Made by a program: the position numbers and the translations under genes. A stretch of 64,000 nt of DNA, from assembly GCA_002869385.1 (NCBI GenBank), contig PKTB01000005.1, positions 248,001 through 312,000 of the forward strand, written 5' to 3'. Each line of letters begins with the position of its first letter. Positions within the stretch are counted from its first letter, which is position 1. Shown here piece by piece: positions 28,701 through 39,069 of the stretch. The stretch comes from Marinilabiliales bacterium. Lineage in GTDB: Bacteria; Bacteroidota; Bacteroidia; Bacteroidales; ML635J-15. A model generated the notes under the pieces. That model had not been told where the DNA came from, did no database searches, and saw only the letters and a list, made by a program, of their open reading frames with translations.

Positions 28701-30960
28701 CAACTATTACGGGTCGTTTATCAGATTCTGTTTGCAACAAGTCAAATTCATTTGAAGATAAATCATATAACTGCGAAACAGTCCCAAGCGTCAAATTAAC
28801 ACTATCTGCCATATACCATAACATAAGGCTATCCTGAAAAGCAGAAGGATTATATCTTGAAAAATAATAAATATCACTATTATTCTCAAGCATACATGGG
28901 TCATAAGTGACTAGCTTCCAGTATACTGTATCTCCCGAACCAGATAAATTCACATTTTCAGAGGTTGAAGCTAAAAATCCTGAATTATAAATTATATCAG
29001 TAAAATAATCATCATTAGCAATAACCAATTCATAACCAACCGAATAATCATCTTCATTCCATATAAACAGAACTTCATCATCAGGGACATTTACTCCCAT
29101 TTGCGGGAATATAATAGAAACCTCTGTAAGCGGAGGATATTCATTAAGAACTTCTACTGTTTCGATATTTGATGATGAACATCCATTATCAAGAAATATT
29201 TCTAATTCAACATTATATTAATCTTCTAATGGAAAAGTATAAATTAATATTTCTTCTGTTGAAACAGGTACTCCTTCAATAATCCATTGATATGAATCTA
29301 ATAATGTTCCATCAGGGATAGCAATATCCGGTATGAATTCGACTGCATACCCTGTACAGATAGGATTATAACTAAAGTCCACAATAGGTCTTTCAAAAAT
29401 AGTTATTGAAAATGTAGTATCTTTGGAACAGCCGGCATCAGTTTCAACATAAAAATTTATCTGATGATCTCCCGGCTCAACAAACGACCAGTTAAGATCT
29501 TGTGAATAAACAGTATCATTGATATCCAAAACCCACATCCATTGATTAATATCTCCCGAAGGTGTAGAAAAATCTGTAAACAATGTAATATCTCCCAAGC
29601 AAAAATTATCAACAGTAAAAACAGGTACCGGGGCATCACCAACTATAGTTACATAAATGGAATCTGCTGCCTGACAAAGATTCTCGTTTTCAACCTCAAT
29701 TTTTTGCCAACCCGAAGTTGTAACTAATTGAGCCGGATCTTTATTCCCACCGGGAGTCCATGAAAAACTTGTGCAAAGATCTTCACCGGAAATAAGGTTT
29801 ATATAATTACCCGAACAAAGTGATGTATCATTCCCTAATGAGATATTGTCCGGGAAACTATCTACATCAATTGAGAAGAATACGGTATCAAAACAGCCAA
29901 AGCTATCTTCAATTCGCAACCAATAATTACCTTCATCATGAAAGTATCTTGTCGATTCAGTATTCGCGTCATCCCATAAATAGTCATAAGAACCTGTTAA
30001 ACTAGGATCATATAGAACTGAATCCCCGAGACATACAATAGAATTGTAAACATCAGGAACAGGATAGGTAATATTTATAGTATCATAGTGTATTCTCGAA
30101 AAAACATCTGTCGCCTCAACAAAATATTCTCCAGGGTTACTGATTATAATTGTATCGTTTGATTCGCCTGTTGACCACAATATATTTGTAAAAGTTGAAT
30201 CTATTGAGAGCAATGTGTCACAAAATCCATAGTCAATCATAATATCTTCGCCCAGATCCATTGAGGCAGAATACTTATCAATCAGATATGTTTCAACTGC
30301 CTGTCTGTCTGTCTCATCCAATTAACTATTATAAAACAGAATCTCAGCTACTGAACCTTGAAGATATTGGCTTACTGAATAATGATTTCCTAATATTAAT
30401 CCACCAATGCTTCCATTTGCAGAAGATTGATAAACCATACTTTCTCCATTAATAAAAACTTGATTATAAGAATCTGAGCCAACGTAAGACATCTGACTAA
30501 AATCTATATCAGAATCACTACTAAAGTTTGATACTGTCCCTCCATTATAAAACCTAAACGAGCTAACTGAAGTCTGGTACCAACAAGTAAACCTATTAGA
30601 AGCGTCAAGACCATCGAAAATGTTGTAGTTTTTAACTGCCGTTGAATTAAATACTATGAACAAAGTTAATGGAGATGAATATAACATCCCATAATCAACT
30701 GACATTTTATCATTACTCCCATCAAAAACAACAACATTATGCCCATTCAGAGCGCCATAATCAACAATTGGTCTACGATCAACCGTAGCCTGTTCCAAAT
30801 TATAATTACTTCCACTATAATCAGTCCATACAGAAACTACACCCCCAGATTCTACGACACTATCAGCGATATACCACCCGATTAGATTATCCATCGGCAC
30901 TTGTGCCAAACAAAATTCTGGCACCAATAATGCAATAAATATGATGATTTTACTTTTCAT
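25732..30960 (-). pseudogene. Giant T9SS surface protein with two LamG-like and several PKD domains, interrupted by six stops
   Basis: One continuous frame of 1743 codons. The signal peptide (1-19) precedes a concanavalin/LamG-like domain (LIGWYIADSV, FDGSNDKMSV, LFYNS), PKD/Ig-like domains, and a second LamG-like domain (LMLWYMADSV, LRFDGTDDCVNVDF, WRPNVGKSQNIFDG). Further PKD domains follow (EWDFGDESSTSSESSPTHIY, WQFDTINYSVEENPYFVFQD), a CARDB-like domain and a T9SS type A tail (FQPYPNPVSDQLICE). Stops: TAA 30322-30324, TAA 29218-29220, TAA 28633-28635, TAG 27760-27762, TAA 27664-27666, TAA 27640-27642. All six are in frame and no frameshift separates them. At 27640 sister PKD domains read PGEYFV and VGEFAA, where this one has G-stop-Y-S-V, pointing to Glu. 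The protein resembles gliding-associated or adhesin-type surface proteins. Confidence 0.75.
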
Positions 30961-31055
30961 ACACTTCTTAAAGAAAACTTACAAAAAAAATAAATAAGAG
31001 CATTCAGTTGCCAACAATAAGTTTTTTTATTATTATAGCAGTAATTATTTTTATT

Positions 31056-32108
31056 ATGAAAAATAACAACACTTACATAATTGGAGAAATTGGTCAAAAT
31101 CATAATGGATCTGTAGAAGTTGCAAAAGTAATTATAGATCTTATTTCACGAGAAATAAAAGATGATGTTTTCGGCAATATTCTTAAAGGAATGGATGCAG
31201 TTAAGCTCACAAAAAGTGATCTAACGTGTGAGTTATCCAACTCACAAATGCAAAGACCATATAATTCTCCACATTCTTTTGGATCTACCTATGGAGAGCA
31301 TCGGGAGTTTCTGGAACTATCTGATGAGGAGCATTTTGATGTGTATAAATATGCTAAAAGCAAGGGCCTTGACTTTGTAGAAACATTATGTTCTACGAGC
31401 ACCTTAACTCTATTGAAAAAGTTCACCCCTGACAAGCTAAAAGTAGCAAGCCGAGACCTAACAAATTTACCACTTTTAGAAGCATTATCAGAAACAAAAT
31501 TACCTATAATTTTATCAACTGGTATGGCTGGCATAAAAGAACTGGAGGATGCTTTAAAGATTATTACGAAAAATCACTCTGATATTTATATTTTACATTG
31601 CATTTCTCAGTATCCTACAGAACCACAAAATGTAAATTTAAAAACAATTACCTACTTATTAAAAAACTATGCTCATTATACTATTGGATACTCAGATCAC
31701 ACCATTGGCATTTCAACACCTGTTGCAGCAGTTGCACTCGGAGCAAGAATAATAGAAAAGCATATCACCCTCGATCGCAGAATGAAAGGGACTGATCAAG
31801 CTGGTTCTTTAGGGCCTGATGGTGTATACAGAATGGTTAGAGATATTAGAATACTTGATAAATCTCTTGGGCGTGAAGATTTTTTTATATCTGAGGGTAG
31901 TGCGTCTTCACAAAAAAAACTAGAGCGATCTATTGCCACAAAAAGGAAAATGAAAAAAGGCGAAATAATAACTATAGAAGACCTTCATTTATTATCACCT
32001 GGAGATGGTGTTAAATGGAAAAATATAAATTTATTGATTGGAAAAAGATTATTATTTGATATTGATGAGAATGAAATTATTTATCTAAGCCAAATTGAAA
32101 ATGATTGA
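31056..32108 (+). CDS. neuB: NeuB-family sialic acid / nonulosonate synthase
   Basis: About 350 residues: a TIM-barrel NeuB domain (EIGQNHNGS at 11-19; KGLDFVETLCS; KVASRDLTNLPLLE; ILSTGMA; LHCISQYPTEP; IGYSDHTIG; EKHITLDRRMKGTDQAGSLGP, split here only for reading) followed by a C-terminal antifreeze/SAF domain (KRKMKKGEIITIEDL). It condenses phosphoenolpyruvate with an amino-hexose to make a nonulosonic acid. I chose the ATG at 31056; the in-frame ATG at 31008 adds a hydrophobic leader foreign to the family. It starts the plus-strand polysaccharide block. NeuA- and NeuC-like genes are not recognised nearby, so the exact sugar (Neu5Ac, Leg or related) is undecided. Confidence 0.88.
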   Translation: MKNNNTYIIGEIGQNHNGSVEVAKVIIDLISREIKDDVFGNILKGMDAVKLTKSDLTCELSNSQMQRPYNSPHSFGSTYGEHREFLELSDEEHFDVYKYAKSKGLDFVETLCSTSTLTLLKKFTPDKLKVASRDLTNLPLLEALSETKLPIILSTGMAGIKELEDALKIITKNHSDIYILHCISQYPTEPQNVNLKTITYLLKNYAHYTIGYSDHTIGISTPVAAVALGARIIEKHITLDRRMKGTDQAGSLGPDGVYRMVRDIRILDKSLGREDFFISEGSASSQKKLERSIATKRKMKKGEIITIEDLHLLSPGDGVKWKNINLLIGKRLLFDIDENEIIYLSQIEND

Positions 32109-32664
32109 ATTATTAAAACAAGAAATAAATAGATTACAAGCATTATCTATATTTAATCCTTCAGTAAACAGTCTCGATAATAACCAATGGTTAAGAATTA
32201 TTGAAGTCTTTGAAAAAGACTATTCAAGATATTATCATGGAGAATTAATACCCTCAAAGATTAAATATTTTCCAGGTTTACTTGCAACATTCTGCTATCG
32301 TATTGCTAGAGAATTATATTTATCTAACAATGAAGAAGAAGCTTTGGAGTTTTCATCTTTAGGATTCTCTTTAACTTCTATTGAGATTTATTACACATCA
32401 CAAATTGGGAGTTATTTTAAAATAAATCATGGAATCGGGACTGTTATTGGTGCTCACACAAAAATTGGAAACAATGCATTGTTACACCACAGTATTACAA
32501 TCGGCGAAAAAAATGGAGGAAGAGCTGAAATTGGTAACAAAGTAATCATCTATCCTTGTACAATAATCGTTGGACCAATAAAAATTGGTGATAATTCAAT
32601 AATTGGAGCAAACCTTTTTATTGATAAATCATATCCCGATAACAGTATCATTAATCAAATATAA
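32101..32664 (+). CDS. Serine O-acetyltransferase-like hexapeptide-repeat protein
   Basis: 187 residues, overlapping the neuB stop by 8 bases (ATGATTGA), so translation is coupled; an alternative TTG at 32095 is less likely. An N-terminal helical domain (about 1-100) like that of CysE precedes a left-handed beta-helix of hexapeptide repeats (IGTVIGAHTKIGNNALLHHS, ITIGEKNGGRAEIGNKVII, IGDNSIIGANLFID). The catalytic-type HH pair is present in NALLHHS. In a polysaccharide cluster it more likely O- or N-acetylates a sugar or sugar precursor than serine. The overlap with neuB suggests a role in nonulosonate modification. Confidence 0.75.
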   Translation: MIELLKQEINRLQALSIFNPSVNSLDNNQWLRIIEVFEKDYSRYYHGELIPSKIKYFPGLLATFCYRIARELYLSNNEEEALEFSSLGFSLTSIEIYYTSQIGSYFKINHGIGTVIGAHTKIGNNALLHHSITIGEKNGGRAEIGNKVIIYPCTIIVGPIKIGDNSIIGANLFIDKSYPDNSIINQI

Positions 32665-32672
32665 TTAAAGTG

Positions 32673-33413
32673 ATGAATCCTGCAATAATCATTCAAGCAA
32701 GACTAGGTTCTACCATATTACCGAAAAAGGTTTTAATGAAGTTCTATAATGACAATACAATTTTAGATATTATTGTTCAATCAATTAAAAAAGCTACATC
32801 TTTACCAATAGTAATTGCTACTTCAGATAATCAACTTGATGACACACTTGAGAAATATTGTCTAGAAAAAAACTATTTATGTTTTCGAGGCAGTGAACAT
32901 AATGTTCTTAAAAGATTTATTGATACTGCAGAACATTATGGTTTTTCGCACTTATTTAGAATTTGTGCAGACAATCCATTTTTACAACCGGATACTATAA
33001 AAGAAATCCTAACAACTTTTAATGCAAATCTAGAATCAGAATATATTTCTTATAATGTTTTTGGCAAACCTTCCATTTTAACACATTATGGTTTCTGGCC
33101 TGAATTTGCCAGCATTTATGCTCTGCAAAAAGCTCTGCAAAAAGGTACAATGTTTAACCATGAGCATGTAACAAATTATATATATACACACCCGGAAGAG
33201 TTTAAAATAGTTTGGCTAAAAACTCCTGTTTGGTTACATAAAGACAATGATTATAGACTGACAGTTGATGATATTACAGACTTTAAGAATACACAACAGT
33301 TATTTGAGTTATGTTTTCCTGATTTATCACCAGCAAATATCTTCCATCATATTGAAAAAGAAGAGGCATTAATTATTAGTATGAAAAACCATATTACCAA
33401 AAATTCGAAATAA
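32673..33413 (+). CDS. SpsF-type cytidylyltransferase-like protein
   Basis: 246 residues from the ATG at 32673; a GTG three bases earlier is less likely. The start IIIQARLGSTILPKKVLMKF is the nucleotide-binding signature of SpsF/CMP-KDO-synthetase-like proteins. It is followed by SEHNVLKRFIDTAEHYG, FRICADNPFLQPD and VDDITDFKNTQQLF. These enzymes activate sugars as CMP or other nucleotide esters. With NeuB directly upstream, this is the best candidate for activating the nonulosonate in place of a classical NeuA. It is 8 bases downstream of the acetyltransferase gene and is the last plus-strand gene before a convergent minus-strand block. Confidence 0.75.
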   Translation: MNPAIIIQARLGSTILPKKVLMKFYNDNTILDIIVQSIKKATSLPIVIATSDNQLDDTLEKYCLEKNYLCFRGSEHNVLKRFIDTAEHYGFSHLFRICADNPFLQPDTIKEILTTFNANLESEYISYNVFGKPSILTHYGFWPEFASIYALQKALQKGTMFNHEHVTNYIYTHPEEFKIVWLKTPVWLHKDNDYRLTVDDITDFKNTQQLFELCFPDLSPANIFHHIEKEEALIISMKNHITKNSK

Positions 33414-33423
33414 CACTTTACTA

Positions 33424-34371
33424 TCAAATTAAACAGTCTTTAAATTCCTCTAAATTGTTTGGTATTAAAGTTTTATCATCCAAAACAGATAAATATTTTT
33501 GTTTTTCTTTTTCGTCTACCCATGAAACAAGATTAATAATACTTATAATTTTTTTATCCCTACATTCTCTCATACCAGTAGATGCTATTCCAATAATCGT
33601 ATCAACTTCTTCTAATAGGACTTCAACTGGGATTTCCCGATTAACAATATGAAAATACCTAAAGTTTTTGTTCGATAAATCAAAATTCGGATGAGGCTTT
33701 ACAATAAGCTCATCTTTTGAATATGATTATTTTAAAACTTCTATAATATCGTTAAATGTTTCATATCTTGTATTTCCCTGATCAATAAAAATTGCTTTTG
33801 CTAGATTTAATGTATATTTATCAAAAATAAATTTTCTATTATCTCTGTATAGTAATGGCTCTTCATTCTCATCATTTAAAGAATACATTGATTCCAACCT
33901 AGACGGGCTTAATCCCCAAAACATTCTGTCAGAGCTAATCTCAAATCTTTCGTAGCATATCCCTGTTGCCAGAAACAGTGCAGTTTTATCTTTTAAATCT
34001 TGAAATCTAATCGGTTTATACCACAAAAGTTTTATTTTTTTAAAACTATTATCGAGATTATAAAATGAAATGAAATTTTATTTTGACAATTTTTTTATAA
34101 AATAAAGCCCCCAATAATCAAAACCATAAAAGCAAAACAAAAATTCAACATTTCTGTATGTTTTTGCTATTTGTCTAATGTATTTCGCATATGCTTTTAA
34201 TCCTTTTAATGTTTTATCTCTATTTGTGTTAAGAGCCATATGATGCATCTCCATTCTTTTACAAAACTAAACAATTGCATCGTTAGGAGATAAAATAAAA
34301 ATATCCTTAAGCGAGTATCTTTTTAATACAAATGTCACTGTTGCCATTGACGGAGCATAAACATATATCAT
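33424..34371 (-). pseudogene. Polysialyltransferase-like (GT52-type) protein, interrupted by three stops
   Basis: Reading from the ATG at 34371 to the TGA at 33424-33426 gives 315 codons in one frame, with TAG at 34267-34269, TAA at 34078-34080 and TAA at 33727-33729. The start MIYVYAPSMATVTFVLKRYS is followed by KIKLLWYKPIRFQDL and LNLAKAIFIDQGNTRYETF. The late segment ELIVKPHPNFDL, then DTIIGIASTGMRECRDKKII, carries the KPHP and xSTG pattern seen in sialyl- and polysialyltransferases and related GT-B enzymes. The location next to NeuB and a CMP-sugar-type enzyme makes a nonulosonate transferase plausible. Family assignment is tentative. Three stops in 315 codons is the highest density in the locus. 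Confidence 0.5.
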
Positions 34372-34381
34372 AATAAAATAT

Positions 34382-35419
34382 TTATTTCAATGCTTTATTA
34401 ACTAATTTTTTACCAATATTAGAAATCGGTAATTCCATTTTATAATAACTTACTAATGAAACTACTATTGTTAGCACAAATGAAAGCATAAGAATATATA
34501 TTGAATGTGAAAAAACTAATAATAATAATAACAATATTATTGAATGAAATAAATAAATCCCATACGTAGCCATACAAAATGCATCAAATATTTTTCCAAT
34601 AAAAGTTCTTTTCTGAAATTTAATTTTATAAAATGCAAAAACAATAATATATACAATAAAACAATATAAAAATCTAATATAATTAGTAACTAAAAAAATT
34701 CTTGAATTAAAGGGCAAAGCAATTAAAACGCCTACAGCTATAACTAAAATAACTATGGCTATCCACTTTCTAATTTTTATATTATTCAAGTTATAATACA
34801 TAAAAATCCCAGAAACATATAGAAACATATTATTAAAGGGATTAACATATGTTGACCATTGATCATTTAATGGAAGACTTGAATTAATTTTATAAAATGC
34901 AAAGAAAATCCCCAAACCAATTGTAAATAAAAATAATGTATTCCCAATTTTTCTCCACCTATCATATATATAAAGAATTATTGTAGTAAATGCATAATAT
35001 ACCAACTCATTACCTATAGACCAGGCTCCTTTGGCAATATAATTAGATGGGTCAATGAATCCAAATAATCAGGTAAAGTTTATAAAAACCTGATACAAAG
35101 AGAGCTCAATGCCATTAATTAGATTATAAGTGATAAAAAGACAACATATTAAAATATGTAGAGGAAATATTCTAAAAATTCTTTTAACGAAAAAACGTGT
35201 TGCCGATTTTAAATTGTTAACTTTTTTATGGTAGACTATAGCCATACTCAAACCCGAAAGAACAAAAAACATAGAAACCCCATATAGGCCCAGTTTATTC
35301 AACAGATTGGTTGGATCATAACCTCTACCATAATGATAAAACAAAATAGAAAGTGCAGCAATTCCACGTAGATAATCCAATGAGACAATTCTTTCAATTT
35401 TTGTACTTCTAGATACCAT
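34382..35419 (-). pseudogene. Acyltransferase family 3 (OafA/OatA-type) membrane protein, interrupted by TGA at 35069-35071
   Basis: 346-codon polytopic protein. The N-terminal signature SLDYLRGIAALSILFYHYGRG carries the YLRG and catalytic-type H of the family; YGVSMFFVLSGLSMAIVYHK follows, then FFVKRIFRIFPLHI. The next conserved segment in the family reads LT-G-LFGF...GAWSIGxE; here it is FT-stop-LFGFIDPSNYIAKGAWSIGNEL, so TGA replaces glycine. About eight further helices follow. It O-acylates exported glycans. The start codon adjoins the stop of the flippase gene, so both are in one minus-strand operon. If real, the stop leaves a 116-residue fragment without the active core. Confidence 0.78.
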
Positions 35420-36901
35420 TTAATTTTTAGTTTTTATTAAATTTATCTTTATAAGAAATATTTTAATCTGCTCCAATGCCACATCCTTGACGTAATAAAA
35501 TTCCTTACTTTTTACAATAATTGAAAACAATATATATAATCCAACTCCGGCAAATAATTTAACTAACAACATCAAATAATAATTAAACCTTAAGTATTCT
35601 CCTCCAAAATACACCAAACCAGCCATCACCACCGACATCAGAAAAGGAATTAGCATCCCTTTTAAATATGTTATAATTTTCACATTTATAAGCCGGCCTG
35701 TATAAACAAAATCTAATAGCAATCCAATAAAATTAAAAATTACAAAAGAAATAATAAAAGGGTAAAGTCCCCAAAATATTCCAAAAGGTATTGATAACAG
35801 ACCTATCAATTTTTTTGTTGTATTAAGTCTTAAATACAACTTGCCATCTCCTTTTGCCATAATTGTCTGAGCAAACAAGGTTCCTAAAAAATATGCTATA
35901 CTTGCAATTGCAATAACTTGGAAAATTGGAACCGAAGGTAACCATTTGTCTGAGTATAAAACTACAGTAAATGCTTCAGCAATTGCAACAAACCCAAACA
36001 TTATTGGAAAAAATAAATAGGAACTAAGTTTAAAAAAGTGAATGTGTAACCTTTTCAATTCATTCTCGTCATCATTAACTTTTGATAAAACTGCAAAAGA
36101 AGTCTAACTTAAAACACCGGCAAATATCTGTTCTGGTAATTGTTTTGAACTTTTAGCCCTTACATAATATCCCAATTGACCAGCTGAGAATATTTTTCCG
36201 ATCAAAATATTATCAATATTTTCAACAATTCTTGCAATAATTGTAGTAGCAAGAATTTTTGATCCAAAACTCCATAATCTTAAGAAAGATGTTTTTTTAA
36301 ATCCACCGGTAGGTCTCCAGTCTGAAGTTACCCAAAACAATACATTTGTAACAATTGCCTGCGAAACTGCCTGCCATGCAATACTGTATACTCCATAGCC
36401 CATAAAAGCAAGTATTGCCGAAACTATAACAGATACAGTAAGTCCTGTAAGATTACAAATTGCTTGTTTTTTAAAATTAATAGCTTTAATAAGAATAGCA
36501 TTTTGTATTAAACCAAATGCATTTATCAAAAACACCAAACTAACTAATCGGGTAAGCAATACAAGCTGTGGTTCATTATAAAAACCTGCAATTATCGGAG
36601 CTGTGAAGAACAATAGTAAATAAAAGAATATACTTACGACAATATTAAAATAAAACACGGTGGAATAATCCTCAGGACTTGCATTTTTGTCTCTAATTAT
36701 TGCAGTTGACAAACACGAATTAATAAATACCTGAGCAATAGCGGTAAAAATAGTAAGCATCCCTATTAGTCCGAATTCCTCAGGTTCCAACAGTCTCGCA
36801 AGGATAATTGAAAGAAAGAAACTAATAAAATACCTGCCAATATTTAATATAGCATTCCATTTTGCTCCGGAAATTGCACTATTTTTTAAAGATTCTGCCA
36901 A
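35420..36901 (-). pseudogene. Wzx/MVIN-type polysaccharide flippase, interrupted by TAG at 36104-36106
   Basis: 493-codon protein of the MATE/oligosaccharide-flippase superfamily with about 14 predicted helices. The start SGAKWNAILNIGRYFISFFL, then ARLLEPEEFGLIGMLTIFT and GKIFSAGQLGYYVRA, is typical of Wzx and lipopolysaccharide-exporter-like proteins (WzxC type). The TAG follows FAGVLS at codon 266; beyond it SFAVLSKVNDDENEL continues the family's normal TFPVLSKIQDD-like segment. It would move lipid-linked repeat units of the polysaccharide across the inner membrane. A TACCTTTG promoter lies 20 bases before the ATG. Confidence 0.8.
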
Positions 36902-36920
36902 TTCAAATTGCTTTAATCAA

Positions 36921-36928
36921 CAAAGGTA
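36921..36928 (-). promoter_or_regulatory. -7 element TACCTTTG of the flippase operon
   Basis: A minus-strand match to TAnnTTTG, 20 bases upstream of the flippase ATG. Confidence 0.6.
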
Positions 36929-37018
36929 TTATAAAAAACAAAATTGCCATCCCGATAATTTGAATTTATTTGTAAGCTATTTAAAAGTGTTTTAATAAAC
37001 AGATAAATAAAAAAGTGC

Positions 37019-37026
37019 TATTTTTG
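37019..37026 (+). promoter_or_regulatory. -7 element TATTTTTG upstream of gmd
   Basis: Matches TAnnTTTG, 30 bases before the TTG start of gmd. Together with the minus-strand box it forms a divergent promoter region. Confidence 0.5.
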
Positions 37027-37055
37027 ACAATTATAATAATAAAAGCCCTAGAATT

Positions 37056-38102
37056 TTGAAAACAAAAATTAATAAAACAGCTCTTATTACAGGAATCACA
37101 GGACAGGATGGATCTTATCTTGCAGAATTTCTTTTAAACAAAGGATATAATGTACACGGTATAAAGCGCAGATCCTCATCATTCAATACCGGAAGAGTTG
37201 ATCATTTGTATGAAGATCCTCATTCTACAAATAAGAATTTCTATCTTCATTACGGAGACATGACAGATTCATCAAATATTATAAGCCTCATACAGGAAAT
37301 ACAACCTGATGAGATATACAATCTAGCTGCACAATCACATGTTCATGTAAGTTTTCAAACCCCTGAATATACAGCAAATGTTGATGCTTTGGGAACACTT
37401 AGAATCCTGGAAGCAGTAAGATTGTTGGGAATGATTGAAAAAACCAGAATTTATCAGGCATCAACTTCCGAATTATACGGACTGGTTCAGGAAGTACCAC
37501 AATCCGAAACAACTCCTTTCTATCCGCGTAGTCCTTATGGAGTTGCAAAGTTATATGGTTACTGGATAACTGTTAACTACCGTGAATCTTACAATATGTT
37601 TGCCTGTAATGGCATTTTGTTTAATCACGAATCACCAAACAGAGGTGAAACCTTTGTGTCCAGTAAAATAACACGAGCTGTAGCCGCTATAAAAAAAGGC
37701 AAACAGGAAAAACTCTTTTTAGGAAATCTTGATGCTAAACGAGATTGGGGACATGCAAAGGATTATGTTGAAGGAATGTGGTTAATGCTACAACAGGACA
37801 AACCCGAAGATTTTGTTCTGGCAACAGGAACTATGCATACAGTACGAGAATGCGCTGAAAAAGCATTTAAATATGTAGGAATAAAACTAAAATGGGAAGG
37901 TTCGGGGAAAGATGAAAAAGGTATAGACATTGCTACGGGAAAAACAATTGTCGAAGTTGACCCATATTATTACAGACCTGCTGAAGTAAGTGAATTACTT
38001 GGTAATGCTTCAAAAGCAAAAGAAAAACTTGGATGGGTACCAAAATATAATTTTGACCAATTGATCGAAGAGATGGTTGAACATGACCTAAAAACTTTTT
38101 AA
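37056..38102 (+). CDS. gmd: GDP-mannose 4,6-dehydratase
   Basis: 348 residues, short-chain dehydrogenase/reductase fold. NADP-binding GITGQDG lies at 13-19, the catalytic STSELYG at 136-142 and YGVAK with Y161 and K165. The Gmd-specific [19 protein letters not shown] and [20 protein letters not shown] complete the identification. It converts GDP-mannose to GDP-4-keto-6-deoxymannose, the precursor of GDP-fucose, GDP-colitose or perosamine. The start is a TTG; no ATG precedes the conserved strand, and an upstream promoter fits. The GDP-fucose-synthase-like gene follows with a 1-base gap, so the two are co-translated. Confidence 0.95.
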   Translation: MKTKINKTALITGITGQDGSYLAEFLLNKGYNVHGIKRRSSSFNTGRVDHLYEDPHSTNKNFYLHYGDMTDSSNIISLIQEIQPDEIYNLAAQSHVHVSFQTPEYTANVDALGTLRILEAVRLLGMIEKTRIYQASTSELYGLVQEVPQSETTPFYPRSPYGVAKLYGYWITVNYRESYNMFACNGILFNHESPNRGETFVSSKITRAVAAIKKGKQEKLFLGNLDAKRDWGHAKDYVEGMWLMLQQDKPEDFVLATGTMHTVRECAEKAFKYVGIKLKWEGSGKDEKGIDIATGKTIVEVDPYYYRPAEVSELLGNASKAKEKLGWVPKYNFDQLIEEMVEHDLKTF

Positions 38103-38103
38103 T

Positions 38104-39069
38104 ATGAGCTATCAGAGAATAATAGTTACCGGTGGTGGTGGATTTCTAGGAAAATATGTAGTTGAAGAATTAAAAAACAATTACCCTGATGCAGAAATTA
38201 ACGTACCACGTTCAGCAATACTTGATTTAAAGGACAGAGCTGCAAGTATTTCTTATTTCAAAAATTTTAACCCCGACCTAGTAATTGCGATTGCTGCCCG
38301 TCTTGGTGGAATAGGTGATAATATGAAATATCCTGCAAACTATTTTTATGAGAATATAACAATTGGTGTAAATACTATTGATGCAGCAAGATTATCATGT
38401 GCGAAAAAAATAGTGAATATAGGAACAGTATGTTCATATCCGAAAATACTTGATGCGCCGTTCAAGGAAGAAGACCTTTGGAACGGATAGCCCGAACCAA
38501 CAAACGGACCATACGGGATTGCAAAAAAAGCAGTTGCAGAATATGCTATGGCAGTAAAAAAACAATATGGTATGCATTGCGTAAACCTGCTTATGACAAA
38601 TCTTTATGGTGCAGGTGATGACTTCAGAGAAGAAACATCTCATGTGATTCCTGCTTTAATAAAAAAGGTTCTATTTGCTAAAGAAAATAAACAAGATAAG
38701 ATTGTCGCTTGGGGAGATGGTTCTCCAACTAGAGATTTTGTGTATGTAAAAGATGCAGCTATTGCAATTGTAAAATCTATTGATACAGATTATGAAAAAC
38801 CAATAAATATTGGAAGCGGAAAAGAAATTTCAATCAAAGATCTTTATTTGCAGATATGCGATAAGCTTAAATTCGAAGGTGATGTCGAGTGGGATACCAG
38901 TAAACCAAACGGGCAACCGAAAAGACTGCTTGATATTTCAAAAGCACGTGATTATTTTGGATTTGAACCGGAAATTGATTTTAAAACAGGATTAAAACTA
39001 ACAGTTGACTGGTATCTGAAAAACAGAGCACAAATAGACAACTTACCTCCAAAACACAAGAATGAGTAA
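38104..39069 (+). pseudogene. fcl: GDP-L-fucose synthase-like epimerase/reductase, interrupted by TAG at 38488-38490
   Basis: 321-codon SDR protein. The N-terminal VTGGGGFLG, then IAARLGGIGDN, NIGTVCSYP, the catalytic YGIAKKA and NLYGAGDDF are visible. After codon 128 the stop interrupts LWNG-stop-PEPTNGPYG; GDP-fucose synthases and relatives usually have Tyr in NGYPE, so this case does not fit the Gly/Glu pattern well (TAC or TAT to TAG would be needed, unless Glu was present). The active-site Tyr-x3-Lys lies just beyond the stop. With Gmd it would make GDP-L-fucose. It overlaps the next gene by 8 bases. Confidence 0.8.
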
